Assembly (NCBI GenBank): GCA_964634675.1
Contig: CAZWLH010000056.1
Coordinates: 1-9,945, forward strand
From: UMGS172 sp964634675
Lineage (GTDB): Bacteria; Bacillota; Clostridia; Oscillospirales; Acutalibacteraceae
DNA length: 9,945 nucleotides
Direction: 5' to 3'
Shown here piece after piece: positions 1 through 7,359 of the stretch. Within the stretch, counting starts at the first letter, position 1, and each line of letters starts with the position of its first letter. The notes under the pieces are model-generated. The model saw only the letters and a list, made by a program, of their open reading frames with translations, searched no databases and was not told the origin of the DNA. Position numbers and translations under genes: made by a program.

Positions 1-84
1 CTTTCGCAATGTAATATATCCCTGTGTGATTGAGAATAGTATTGCATTATCTACATTCGAACAATCAATAATAAGCTTGCGGTC

Positions 85-113
85 TTGACAATGTGAGGGA
101 ATTGGAGTAAAAT
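85..113 (+). promoter_or_regulatory. Sigma-A (sigma-70 type) promoter of the rnj-ftsH operon
   Basis: A perfect -35 hexamer TTGACA (85-90) is followed, after a 17-nt spacer (91-107), by the -10 hexamer TAAAAT (108-113), which differs from TATAAT at one base. Spacing is optimal. Transcription would start at about 120, giving a leader of roughly 110 nt before the rnj ATG. It is the only strong promoter I see on the + strand upstream of or between the genes, so it probably drives much or all of the downstream operon. The hexamers and spacing are read directly; activity is inferred. Confidence 0.8.
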
Positions 114-229
114 ATAGACTGTGTAAATGTCAGTATTTGGATGTACGAAAATAATCGGCACCACGTTTTAATATACATATACTACATAATTTGTCCGCCG
201 AAAGCAAAGCGGAAGAAGGAGAAAATTTA
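114..229 (+). promoter_or_regulatory. 5' leader of rnj
   Basis: This AT-rich leader of about 110 nt shows no recognisable riboswitch, T-box or intrinsic terminator. A small stem TCCGC (194-198) / GCGGA (209-213) with a 10-nt loop sits just upstream of the ribosome binding site and partly abuts it, but five base pairs is weak. A 14-codon open frame starts at ATG 127 and stops at 169-171. It lacks a Shine-Dalgarno sequence and is probably chance. RNase J genes are often controlled through their own 5' ends, but nothing here proves that. Confidence 0.4.
216..221 (+). promoter_or_regulatory. Ribosome binding site that sets the rnj start
   Basis: AAGGAG lies 8 nt upstream of ATG 230-232, an ideal distance. 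The in-frame TTG at 191 has no comparable purine-rich site upstream, so 230 is preferred as the start. Confidence 0.85.
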
Positions 230-2149
230 ATGGCAGAAACAAAAAAGAAAAACGCCGAAGCGGTAAACACCGAAACAAAGACCGCACCTAAAAGACAGTA
301 TCGCAAGAATACCTCGGGCAAGCCGAAGACCGCAAAAAGCGGTACCTCGGCGGTTAACGAAAAGAAGAATTCAAAGGCTCAGACAAAGCCCGTCACAGAG
401 GTGACAACCGAAAAGAAAGCAGCATCTTCAAAAGCAAAGCAGGAGAGCATCGCTCAAAAGCGCAGAAGCTACAACCGAAAGCCGAAAAACGTTAAGCCTT
501 TGAGGATAACTCCGCTCGGCGGACTCGGTGAGATCGGAAAGAATATAACGCTTTATGAATACGGCGAGGATATGTTCCTTGTCGATTGCGGAATGTCATT
601 CCCCGATGAGGATATGCCGGGTATTGATATCGTTATTCCGGATTTTTCCCATATCGTCAAAAACGCCGATAAAATCAAGGGACTTGTCGTGACCCACGGT
701 CACGAGGATCACATAGGTGCAATACCCTATTTACTCAAGGAATGCAATATTCCCGTGTTCGGAACGGCTCTTACAGTCGGTCTTATTGCGGGAAAGCTGA
801 AGGAGCATAAGCTTCTCGGCAGTGCCAAGCTCAATGTTGTGAAGCCGGGTGATGTGATAGCCTTGGGTTGCTTTAAAATCGAGTTTATTCACGTGAATCA
901 TTCTATTCCCGATGCCGTTGCGGTCGCAGTCGAGACTCCTGTCGGCACTGTGGTTCAGACAGGTGACTTTAAGATAGATACAACGCCGATCGACGGCGAT
1001 GTTATCGACCTTGCACGCTTCGGTGAGCTCGGCAAAAAGGGCGTTTTGGTCTTGATGTCGGATTCAACCAACGCCGAACGCGGTGGATTCACTCCGAGTG
1101 AAAAAATTGTCGGTGAAAGCTTTTATAACCTCTTTAAAAAGGCCGAAAACAAGCGCATAATCGTTGCGACCTTTTCGTCAAACATTCACCGTGTACAGCA
1201 GATAATCGATGAAGCCGTGCGCTGCGGACGTAAGGTCGCAGTGTCGGGCAGAAGTATGCAGAATGTCGTACAGGTAGCCTCCGAGCTCGGATATCTTAAC
1301 GTGCCCGACGGTGTGCTTATAGATATCGATATGATAAAGAAATACACGCCCGATCAGCTTGTCATCATTACCACGGGAAGTCAGGGCGAGCCGATGTCGG
1401 CACTGCACCGTATGGCCTTCGGCGATCACCGCAAGGTTTCGGTCGGCCCCGAGGATTTCATAATCATTTCGGCAACTCCGATACCGGGCAATGAAAAAAC
1501 GGTCACCAAGGTCATAAACGAGCTGCTGAAGCTCGGAGCACAGGTGGTTTACGAGAAAATGTACGATGTACACGTTTCGGGTCATGCCTGTCAGGAGGAG
1601 CTTAAGCTTATGCTCAACCTTGTGAGACCGAAGTTCTTCATTCCCGTGCACGGCGAGCAAAAGCACCTTGTAAAGCACGCAACGCTTGCCGAATCGATCG
1701 GCATCGCTCACGAAAATATACTCATAACCGCCATCGGTAGGGTGATAGAGATAACGCACGATTCGATGAAGGTCACCGATACCGTTCCCGCAGGCAGTGT
1801 TTTGGTCGACGGCTTCGGTGTCGGAGATGTCGGAAACGTTGTATTGCGTGACCGCAAGCATTTGGCCGAGGACGGCATTATTGTTGTTGCGGTTTCGGTC
1901 GATACCGTCACACGTGAGGTGCTTTCGGGTCCCGAAATCATTTCGAGAGGCTTTGTCTATGTCAAGGAGGCCGAGCGTATGATGGACGATGCGAGAGAAG
2001 CGGCCTGTGACGTGCTCGAAAAATGCTATGTTACCGGCGTTAAGGATTGGAACACCGTCAAGGCAAGACTTCGTGACGGCCTGTCGAGGTTCCTTTACGA
2101 GCAAACGGGACGAAGCCCGATGATACTGCCGGTTATATTGGAGATATAA
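230..2149 (+). CDS. rnj: Ribonuclease J (metallo-beta-lactamase/beta-CASP RNase)
   Basis: RNase J is a zinc-dependent RNase with 5'-to-3' exonuclease and endonuclease activity. It matures rRNA and degrades mRNA in the cytoplasm. The 639-residue product opens with about 88 basic, low-complexity residues rich in Lys, Thr, Ala and Ser. The catalytic core starts near residue 91 (ITPLGGLGEIGKN). The metal-binding HGHEDH is at 156-161, a further histidine at 224 (HVNHSIPDA), the GDF aspartate at 246 and SDSTNA at 277-282. Beta-CASP motifs HVSGHA (448-453) and PVHGE (472-476) follow. A C-terminal domain occupies about 550-639. Bacillus RNase J1 has about 555 residues, so the extra length is the N-terminal tail. 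The ATG at 230 is chosen over TTG 191 because of its strong ribosome binding site. It is first in the operon, directly behind the promoter. Whether it corresponds to J1 or J2 cannot be told from this window. Confidence 0.95.
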   Translation: MAETKKKNAEAVNTETKTAPKRQYRKNTSGKPKTAKSGTSAVNEKKNSKAQTKPVTEVTTEKKAASSKAKQESIAQKRRSYNRKPKNVKPLRITPLGGLGEIGKNITLYEYGEDMFLVDCGMSFPDEDMPGIDIVIPDFSHIVKNADKIKGLVVTHGHEDHIGAIPYLLKECNIPVFGTALTVGLIAGKLKEHKLLGSAKLNVVKPGDVIALGCFKIEFIHVNHSIPDAVAVAVETPVGTVVQTGDFKIDTTPIDGDVIDLARFGELGKKGVLVLMSDSTNAERGGFTPSEKIVGESFYNLFKKAENKRIIVATFSSNIHRVQQIIDEAVRCGRKVAVSGRSMQNVVQVASELGYLNVPDGVLIDIDMIKKYTPDQLVIITTGSQGEPMSALHRMAFGDHRKVSVGPEDFIIISATPIPGNEKTVTKVINELLKLGAQVVYEKMYDVHVSGHACQEELKLMLNLVRPKFFIPVHGEQKHLVKHATLAESIGIAHENILITAIGRVIEITHDSMKVTDTVPAGSVLVDGFGVGDVGNVVLRDRKHLAEDGIIVVAVSVDTVTREVLSGPEIISRGFVYVKEAERMMDDAREAACDVLEKCYVTGVKDWNTVKARLRDGLSRFLYEQTGRSPMILPVILEI

Positions 2150-2177
2150 GTTTTGTATTAAGGAGGCGTGACCTCGG

Positions 2178-4151
2178 ATGAAAAAAGTGTGGGGAGTCGG
2201 CAGAATATTTCTGCTTTTACTGCTTTTGTTGGCGGCCGATGCGGCGGTTTTCGCCTTTGCCGGTGAATATGCGCTCGAAATATCGGTCGGCATAGCGGCC
2301 CTGGGTGTGATAGTGACCGTGTTTTCGCTTGTCGGTCTTCACGCAAATATAGGCAAGATAATCTCGGTTGCTTCCAAGGGAATATCGACGGCTCAGTCAA
2401 GAGCTTTGACCGAGCTGAAGCTTCCGGTTCTGATAACGACCGAATACGGTGAGATCGTTTGGTATAATCCGAAATTCGAGGCCGACGTTCCCGAAGCCTC
2501 GCTCACCGTCGGCAAGACCGTGGGTGCGGTCTTCGGCTCCGATTTTGAGGATGACATCGAAAGCAACGGCTATGCCGAGATCATTCTCGGAAACAGGATC
2601 TTTTCGGTGACCGATTCCTATGTTGACAGTGCCGACAACGGCACCGAGCTTAGAATATACTATCTTTTCGACATTACCTCACTGAGAAAGACCGCCAACG
2701 AATATGAGCAAACACGTCCCGTTGTTGCTTTCGTTGCGATAGACAATCTCGATGAAATCACCAAAAACGCACGTGACAGTGAGATCGCATCCTTCAGAGG
2801 TGCGGTTCAGCAGCGTATCGAAAAGTGGTTTTCGCATATAAACGGAATATGCCGCAAGCTTTCGGGTGACCGATATATGCTTGTGCTTGAGGAGCGGAGC
2901 TATCAAAAGCTGAGCGAAGAGGGCTTCAGTGTTCTCAACAGTGTCCGTGAGCTTAAGTTCGGCGACAGCTCGGCGACACTTTCGATCGGCGTCGGTCAAG
3001 GCGGCGGAAGTCTTGCCGAATGTGAAGAAATGGCGAAGCAGGCGTTGGATATGGCTTTGGGCCGCGGCGGTGATCAGACCGTTGTCAAAATGCCCAACAA
3101 CGAATATAAATTCTTCGGCGGCGTTTCGGGTGCACTCGAAAAGCACAATAAGGTAAGAGCACGTATCATATCGAATACGCTCAAAAGCCTTATTGTTTCC
3201 TCAAGTAATGTTGTGCTTATGGGACATCGCTTTGCCGACCTCGACAGCTTCGGCTCATGCATTGCACTGTCGAGTGCCGCAACGGCACTGGGACGTCAGC
3301 CCTACATAGTAATGGATGCCTCGAAAACCATGGCTTCCTCCTTGCTTGAGCGTGCGGAAGTACTCGGTGCTCACCTCAATGTGGTATCGGGCAACGAGGT
3401 TTTGCCTATGATAGATAAGGATACGCTGCTGATAATCACCGACGTGCACCGTCCTTCGTTTCTGGATAGTCCCGAGGTTTACGACCGTTGTCAGAATGTT
3501 GTCGTCATTGACCACCACCGCAAGGCGGTCGACTTCATAAACGATTCGGTTATTTTCTATCACGAAACGGCGGTTTCTTCGGCCTGCGAAATGGTTGCCG
3601 AAATGCTTCAGTATATGTGTCCGAAGAGTGTCGGTCAGTTTGAGGCAGAGGCTCTGCTTTCGGGAATTATGCTCGACAGCCGCAATTTCGTTTTGAACAC
3701 CGGTGTCAGAACCTTTGAGGCCTCGGCCTTCCTGCGTAACCGAGGTGCCGACCCCGTAACGGTGAAAAAGCTGTTCGCCGGTTCAATAGATTCATATAAG
3801 CTCCGTGCCGAAATAGTCAGCTCGGCCGAGCTTTACGACAATGATTGTGCTATCGCCGTCAATACCTCGATAAGTCCGTCGTCACGCCTTGCTTCGGCAC
3901 AGGCGGCCGATGAGCTTCTCGGAATAAGCGGCATTTCGGGTTCGTTCGTAATATGCCGCTACGGAAGCGAGTTCAACATCTCGGCGAGATCGTTGGGAAG
4001 TATGAATGTTCAGCTTATTATGGAAAGACTCGGCGGAGGCGGACACCGCACAATGGCGGCCTGTCAGCTTCAGGTCGACAGTATTGAGGATGCCGTGCTT
4101 CAGCTTAAGCACGCGATCGATGCTTATAAAAAGGATATAAAAAGTAAATAA
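2178..4151 (+). CDS. gdpP: GdpP-type cyclic-di-AMP phosphodiesterase (DHH/DHHA1)
   Basis: GdpP is a membrane-anchored enzyme that hydrolyses c-di-AMP to pApA and so controls osmotic balance and cell-wall stress in Firmicutes. The product has 657 residues (Bacillus GdpP about 659). Two hydrophobic segments (about 8-28 and 34-54) form the anchor. A degenerate PAS-like region covers about 75-170, and a modified GGDEF domain about 180-305 in which the signature reads SGDRY (229-233). The DHH domain keeps its metal ligands: H350, D354 and D356 (GHRFADLD), D422 (TDVH), D445-H446-H447 and D500. The DHHA1 motif GGGGH is at 619-623. All catalytic residues are present, so it should be active as a phosphodiesterase. 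The start ATG has an AAGGAGG site at 2160-2166, 11 nt upstream. It lies 28 nt after rnj and 20 nt before rplI; gdpP-rplI-dnaB is a conserved Firmicutes order. In Bacillus the enzyme is inhibited by ppGpp and its PAS domain binds heme; neither can be judged here. Confidence 0.95.
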   Translation: MKKVWGVGRIFLLLLLLLAADAAVFAFAGEYALEISVGIAALGVIVTVFSLVGLHANIGKIISVASKGISTAQSRALTELKLPVLITTEYGEIVWYNPKFEADVPEASLTVGKTVGAVFGSDFEDDIESNGYAEIILGNRIFSVTDSYVDSADNGTELRIYYLFDITSLRKTANEYEQTRPVVAFVAIDNLDEITKNARDSEIASFRGAVQQRIEKWFSHINGICRKLSGDRYMLVLEERSYQKLSEEGFSVLNSVRELKFGDSSATLSIGVGQGGGSLAECEEMAKQALDMALGRGGDQTVVKMPNNEYKFFGGVSGALEKHNKVRARIISNTLKSLIVSSSNVVLMGHRFADLDSFGSCIALSSAATALGRQPYIVMDASKTMASSLLERAEVLGAHLNVVSGNEVLPMIDKDTLLIITDVHRPSFLDSPEVYDRCQNVVVIDHHRKAVDFINDSVIFYHETAVSSACEMVAEMLQYMCPKSVGQFEAEALLSGIMLDSRNFVLNTGVRTFEASAFLRNRGADPVTVKKLFAGSIDSYKLRAEIVSSAELYDNDCAIAVNTSISPSSRLASAQAADELLGISGISGSFVICRYGSEFNISARSLGSMNVQLIMERLGGGGHRTMAACQLQVDSIEDAVLQLKHAIDAYKKDIKSK

Positions 4152-4171
4152 TCTTCGAAAGGACGATAAAT

Positions 4172-4612
4172 ATGAAAGTAATACTTAATGCCGATGTTAA
4201 GGGCTTGGGCAAAAAGGGCGAAATGGTCAACGCTTCGGACGGATATGTGAGAAACTTTTTGTTCCCGAAGAACTTGGCTGTCGAAGCCAATGCCGCTTCT
4301 TTAAACGAGCTCAAAAACCGTGAATCCTCAAAGGCTCACCACATAGCCGAGGAAAAGGCCGCCGCTTCGGCCGCCGCCGCAAAGCTTGACGGCAAGGAGA
4401 TAGTTTTCCATATGAAGGCCGGTTCCAACGGCAAGCTCTTCGGCGCCGTCACCTCCAAGGAAATCGCCGCCGAGGTTACAGCACGCTTCGGTGTTGCGGT
4501 CGACAAGAAAAAAATCACCGTTGCGGACATAAAATCATACGGCGACTTTACCGCCGAGGTCAAGCTTTATAACGGCATTTCGGCCAAGCTTACCGTAAGA
4601 GTAGAGGAATGA
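4172..4612 (+). CDS. rplI: 50S ribosomal protein L9
   Basis: L9 (bL9) binds 23S rRNA near the base of the L1 stalk and helps keep reading frame during translation. At 146 residues it matches the usual 147-150. The N-terminal RNA-binding domain has the typical MKVIL start, the GLGKKGEMV turn (11-19) and DGYVRNFLFPKNLA (23-36). A long Ala/Glu/Lys-rich connecting helix spans about 43-74. The C-terminal domain has the family motif GSNGKLFGAVTS (84-95). The ATG has an AAAGGA site at 4158-4163, 8 nt upstream. It sits between gdpP and dnaB, as in Bacillus. Nothing unusual is seen. Confidence 0.97.
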   Translation: MKVILNADVKGLGKKGEMVNASDGYVRNFLFPKNLAVEANAASLNELKNRESSKAHHIAEEKAAASAAAAKLDGKEIVFHMKAGSNGKLFGAVTSKEIAAEVTARFGVAVDKKKITVADIKSYGDFTAEVKLYNGISAKLTVRVEE

Positions 4613-4624
4613 TAACTCAGCTTG

Positions 4625-4636
4625 AAGGAAGGTGAG
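4625..4636 (+). promoter_or_regulatory. Ribosome binding site that sets the dnaB start
   Basis: A purine-rich run AAGGAAGGTGAG lies just before TTG 4640-4642 (AAGGAAGG ends 7 nt upstream). The other in-frame TTG at 4622 has only a GAGGAA at 4604-4609, 12 nt upstream, inside the end of rplI. This supports TTG 4640 as the dnaB start, though both starts are possible. Confidence 0.6.
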
Positions 4637-4639
4637 CTT

Positions 4640-6013
4640 TTGGCCGAAAATAAAAATGACAGCAATTTCGAAGGTGTATCACTTCCGTTCTCAAACGAGG
4701 CCGAGCAGTCGGTGCTCGGAGCGATACTTATCGATCCCCCGAGCATAAACCTTGTAATGGATAAGCTGAAGCCGGATCATTTCTATATTCCGCAAAACCG
4801 CAGGATATATGATATTCTGTGCAGTATGAGCACCGCCAATCAAACTATCGACTTTATAACCGTGCTCGAAAAGCTCAAGACCGACGGACTTTTCGATGCC
4901 GCAGGCGGCAAGTCTTACCTTACCGCAGTGGCACAGAGTGTTCCGACCTCCGCCAATATTACAACCTATGCCGAGATCGTCACCGAGCGGTACTATGTCC
5001 GTTCGCTTATGATGGCCTCACGCGATATAATCGAAATGGCACAGGGCGGTGCGACCGATGCGAATATGCTGCTTGAAAACGCCGAGCAGAAGATATACGA
5101 AATACGGCAGGGTCGTGATGTCACTGGTCTGAGACTGCTCGACGATGTCATTAAGAGCGAGACCTTTGTGCGCTTGGCCAAGATAAGCGACCCCGAGACA
5201 AGGAAGGAATACATCGGTATACCGACCGGCTTTTCGGAGCTTGACAAAATAATCACGGGCCTTAACCGCTCCGACCTTATTATAGTCGGTGCCCGTCCGG
5301 GTATGGGTAAGACCGCCTTTGCTTTGAACGTGGCACGCAATGTTGCCGTGCAGTCGGGCAAGACCGTTTGCTTTTTCTCTCTCGAAATGAGCCGTGATCA
5401 GCTTGCACAGCGTTTGCTTTCGAGTGAGGCTATGATAGAATCGGGCAAAATGAGAACCGGCGATTTAACTCCCGACGAATGGACCCGACTCACACAGGCC
5501 GGACTCAACCTGTCCTCGGCCAAAATGTATATCGACGAAACTCCGGGCATAACCGTTCCCGAAATGAAGGCCAAGCTTCGCCGTATGAAGGATAAGCCCG
5601 ACCTTGTCATTATCGACTATTTGGGACTTATTCAGTCGGCCAAGCGTACCGAAAACCGTGTGCAGGAGGTTTCGGATATCACAAGAAACCTCAAAATAAT
5701 GGCCAAGGAAATGCAGATACCGGTCATCGTTTGCGCGCAGCTTTCCCGCGGCACCGAGGTCAAGGGAAAATCGCATAAGCCGGCGTTGTCCGACCTCAGA
5801 GAATCCGGCTCTATCGAGCAGGATGCCGATATTGTTCTTTTTATGTACCGTGACATATACTATAAAAACGAAAACGAGGATCCCAACAATCAGATCGATG
5901 AGCATAAGGCCGAATGTATCGTTGCCAAAAACAGACACGGCGGTCTTGATTCGGTCGACCTTTATTGGGACGGTATGTATACACGCTTTTCGACCCGGGA
6001 TGTGATCGGCTGA
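4640..6013 (+). CDS. dnaB: Replicative DNA helicase DnaB
   Basis: DnaB is the hexameric helicase that unwinds the replication fork and recruits primase (called DnaC in Bacillus). With the TTG start at 4640 it has 457 residues, normal for the family. The N-terminal helical domain (about 15-115, with NEAEQSVLGAIL near 19-30) is followed by a linker and the RecA-like motor from about 190. Walker A GARPGMGKT is at 217-225 and the Walker B aspartate at 326 (VIIDYLG). The conserved glutamine lies in CAQLSRG (365-371), DLRESGSIEQDAD is at 385-397, and the KNRHGG hairpin with the probable arginine finger is at 430-435. A start six codons upstream at TTG 4622 is possible but has a poorer ribosome binding site. 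No ATG or GTG start is available in frame nearby. The stop codon overlaps the tilS start by one base (TGATG). No intein or insertion is seen. Confidence 0.96.
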   Translation: MAENKNDSNFEGVSLPFSNEAEQSVLGAILIDPPSINLVMDKLKPDHFYIPQNRRIYDILCSMSTANQTIDFITVLEKLKTDGLFDAAGGKSYLTAVAQSVPTSANITTYAEIVTERYYVRSLMMASRDIIEMAQGGATDANMLLENAEQKIYEIRQGRDVTGLRLLDDVIKSETFVRLAKISDPETRKEYIGIPTGFSELDKIITGLNRSDLIIVGARPGMGKTAFALNVARNVAVQSGKTVCFFSLEMSRDQLAQRLLSSEAMIESGKMRTGDLTPDEWTRLTQAGLNLSSAKMYIDETPGITVPEMKAKLRRMKDKPDLVIIDYLGLIQSAKRTENRVQEVSDITRNLKIMAKEMQIPVIVCAQLSRGTEVKGKSHKPALSDLRESGSIEQDADIVLFMYRDIYYKNENEDPNNQIDEHKAECIVAKNRHGGLDSVDLYWDGMYTRFSTRDVIG

Positions 6014-7359
6014 TGAAGAACTCGGTTATTCGTGCGATAAAGCGGTATAATATGATAGACGGTGCCGGAAGCATAACGGTTGCACTGTCGGGCGGTGCCG
6101 ATTCGGTGGCACTGCTTTTGTGCTTAAAGCAGCTTGAAGACGAGCTTTCGGTCAAGATATCCGCAGCACACCTGAATCACTGCCTGCGCGGCGAGGAATC
6201 GGAGCGTGACGAGCGTTTTGTCAGGGATATATGTTCAAGACTCGGTGTTCCGCTCACGGTCGAGCGAGCCGATATACGGCTTGAGGCAGAAAAGAGCGGC
6301 GAAAGCATCGAGCTTGCCGCAAGGCGTGTGCGCTATGCTTTTCTTGAAAGCACCGCACCCGAGCTTATAGCGACGGCTCACACCGCAAATGACAATATCG
6401 AAACGGTTCTGCATAATATGGCGAGGGGAACCGGCATAGCCGGTCTTTGCGGTATTCCTCCGAAAAGGGGCAGAATAATCCGACCGCTGATATTCACCGA
6501 GCGCAGTGAGATCGAACGCTTTTGCTGCCAAAACGGCGAGTCGTTTTGTATCGACTCCACTAACAGTGACCAAGCCTATACACGCAACCGAATAAGACAC
6601 TCGGTCGTGCCCGAGCTTTTAAAGATCAATACGGCGGTGGTCGCAAATGCGGCGCAGATGAGCGAAATACTGCGTGATGATGCCGATTATCTCGATTCGG
6701 TTACAAACGAGGCTTTCATCGGCTTGCAAAACAACGGCGGACTGTCATGTGAAGGACTGTCGGTGCTGCACAATGCCGTGAAGCACCGCTGCATTTCGAA
6801 GTATTATGCCGAGGTTGTCGGCAAGGTGCCCGAAAACCGTCACGTTGCCGCTATATGCGAGCTGCTTGAACACGGCGGAAGAGTGACGGTGCATAACGGC
6901 TTTTCGGCATCGGTCGAAAACGGTGTTTTTAAGCTTATACCGCCGAAAACCGAAGCTGTGTTACCGAAAACCGAGGTTTTGACATTTCCGACGGCCTATT
7001 TCGGTGTCCTTGCGACGGCGGAAAGTGTCGAAAATTTAAAAAATACAAGTAAATTTAACAGTTTGTTATTAAATAACGCAGTTGACTGTGATAAAATATG
7101 TGGCAGACTGATATTCAGAGGAAGAGAAAACGGTGACAGCATAAGGCTAAGAGGCCGCAATTGCACAAAGTCTTTCAAAAAGCTTTTCAATGAGGCCAAG
7201 ACCGAGCGGTCGCTTAGGGACATTCTTCCCGTCCTTTGTGACGAAAAGGGCGTTGTGTGGCTTTGCGGCTTCGGTGTTGACGAGCGGTGTGCCGTGACCG
7301 AGGAAAGCCGCAGCATAATTATACTGAACAGTGAAAACAAGGGTGAGGAAAATGGGTAA
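6013..7359 (+). CDS. tilS: tRNA(Ile)-lysidine synthetase TilS
   Basis: TilS uses ATP and lysine to convert the wobble cytidine (C34) of the CAU-anticodon isoleucine tRNA to lysidine. That tRNA then reads AUA instead of AUG; this is essential here because ATA codons are common in the window. The product has 448 residues. The PP-loop SGGADS is at 26-31, HLNHCLRGEES at 53-63, TAHTANDNIET at 121-131 and DSTNSDQAYTRNRIRH at 181-196. A C-terminal domain spans about 365-432 (GDSIRLRG to VVWLCGFGV). At 121-131 an asparagine replaces the first aspartate of the common AHxADD form; I expect this is tolerated. The ATG overlaps the dnaB stop by one base and has no clear Shine-Dalgarno sequence, which suggests translational coupling. 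The longer in-frame TTG at 5965 lies within dnaB and is rejected. The stretch around 7025-7100, between the domains, is much more AT-rich than the rest of the gene. Confidence 0.94.
   Translation: MKNSVIRAIKRYNMIDGAGSITVALSGGADSVALLLCLKQLEDELSVKISAAHLNHCLRGEESERDERFVRDICSRLGVPLTVERADIRLEAEKSGESIELAARRVRYAFLESTAPELIATAHTANDNIETVLHNMARGTGIAGLCGIPPKRGRIIRPLIFTERSEIERFCCQNGESFCIDSTNSDQAYTRNRIRHSVVPELLKINTAVVANAAQMSEILRDDADYLDSVTNEAFIGLQNNGGLSCEGLSVLHNAVKHRCISKYYAEVVGKVPENRHVAAICELLEHGGRVTVHNGFSASVENGVFKLIPPKTEAVLPKTEVLTFPTAYFGVLATAESVENLKNTSKFNSLLLNNAVDCDKICGRLIFRGRENGDSIRLRGRNCTKSFKKLFNEAKTERSLRDILPVLCDEKGVVWLCGFGVDERCAVTEESRSIIILNSENKGEENG
7065..7077. repeat. Palindrome inside an AT-rich part of tilS
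   Basis: GTTATT-A-AATAAC is a perfect inverted repeat with a one-base centre. It is enclosed by a second short inverted repeat, ACAGT (7059-7063) and ACTGT (7085-7089). It lies within about 75 bases of strongly AT-rich sequence encoding the linker between TilS domains, including tandem TTA TTA leucine codons that are rare in this window. It could be a protein-binding site or just low-complexity linker DNA. Confidence 0.35.
7339..7346 (+). promoter_or_regulatory. Ribosome binding site of hpt within tilS
   Basis: AAGGGTGA resembles a Shine-Dalgarno sequence and lies 5 nt upstream of ATG 7352 (9 nt if the AAGG part pairs). The in-frame GTG at 7331 has no such site upstream, and the internal ATG at 7379 has none either, so 7352 is the preferred hpt start. 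Confidence 0.6.

Noticed and set aside
29..66. Weak inverted repeats and a possible divergent (- strand) -10 GATAAT upstream of the operon
   Set aside because: The repeats are only 5 bp (GATTG/CAATC) and the -35 at the right distance is poor (TTATTA); no - strand gene start is seen.
191..229. Upstream TTG start for rnj adding 13 residues
   Set aside because: ATG 230 has AAGGAG at ideal spacing; TTG 191 has no Shine-Dalgarno.
130..321. 63-codon - strand frame across the rnj leader
   Set aside because: No ribosome binding site or promoter seen, and it overlaps the promoter-leader and start of rnj.
1178..2293. 371-codon open frame on the - strand opposite rnj
   Set aside because: It lies fully antisense to the well-supported RNase J gene, and its translation shows no recognisable domain. 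The sense strand rarely uses TTA, CTA and TCA codons, which would create antisense stops, so long antisense frames arise by codon bias.
2679..3146. 155-codon - strand frame opposite gdpP
   Set aside because: Shadow of the GdpP coding frame; no motif or start signal.
4095..4112. Hairpin GTGCTT/AAGCAC near the end of gdpP
   Set aside because: It lies within coding sequence, has a 6-bp stem and lacks a following T run, so it is not a terminator.
5465..5938. 157-codon - strand frame opposite dnaB
   Set aside because: Covers the Walker B and arginine-finger region of DnaB in antisense; a shadow of a conserved gene.
5965..6012. Earlier TTG start for tilS inside dnaB
   Set aside because: It would overlap dnaB by 49 bases and add residues unlike the TilS N-terminus; the TGATG junction is a classical coupled start.
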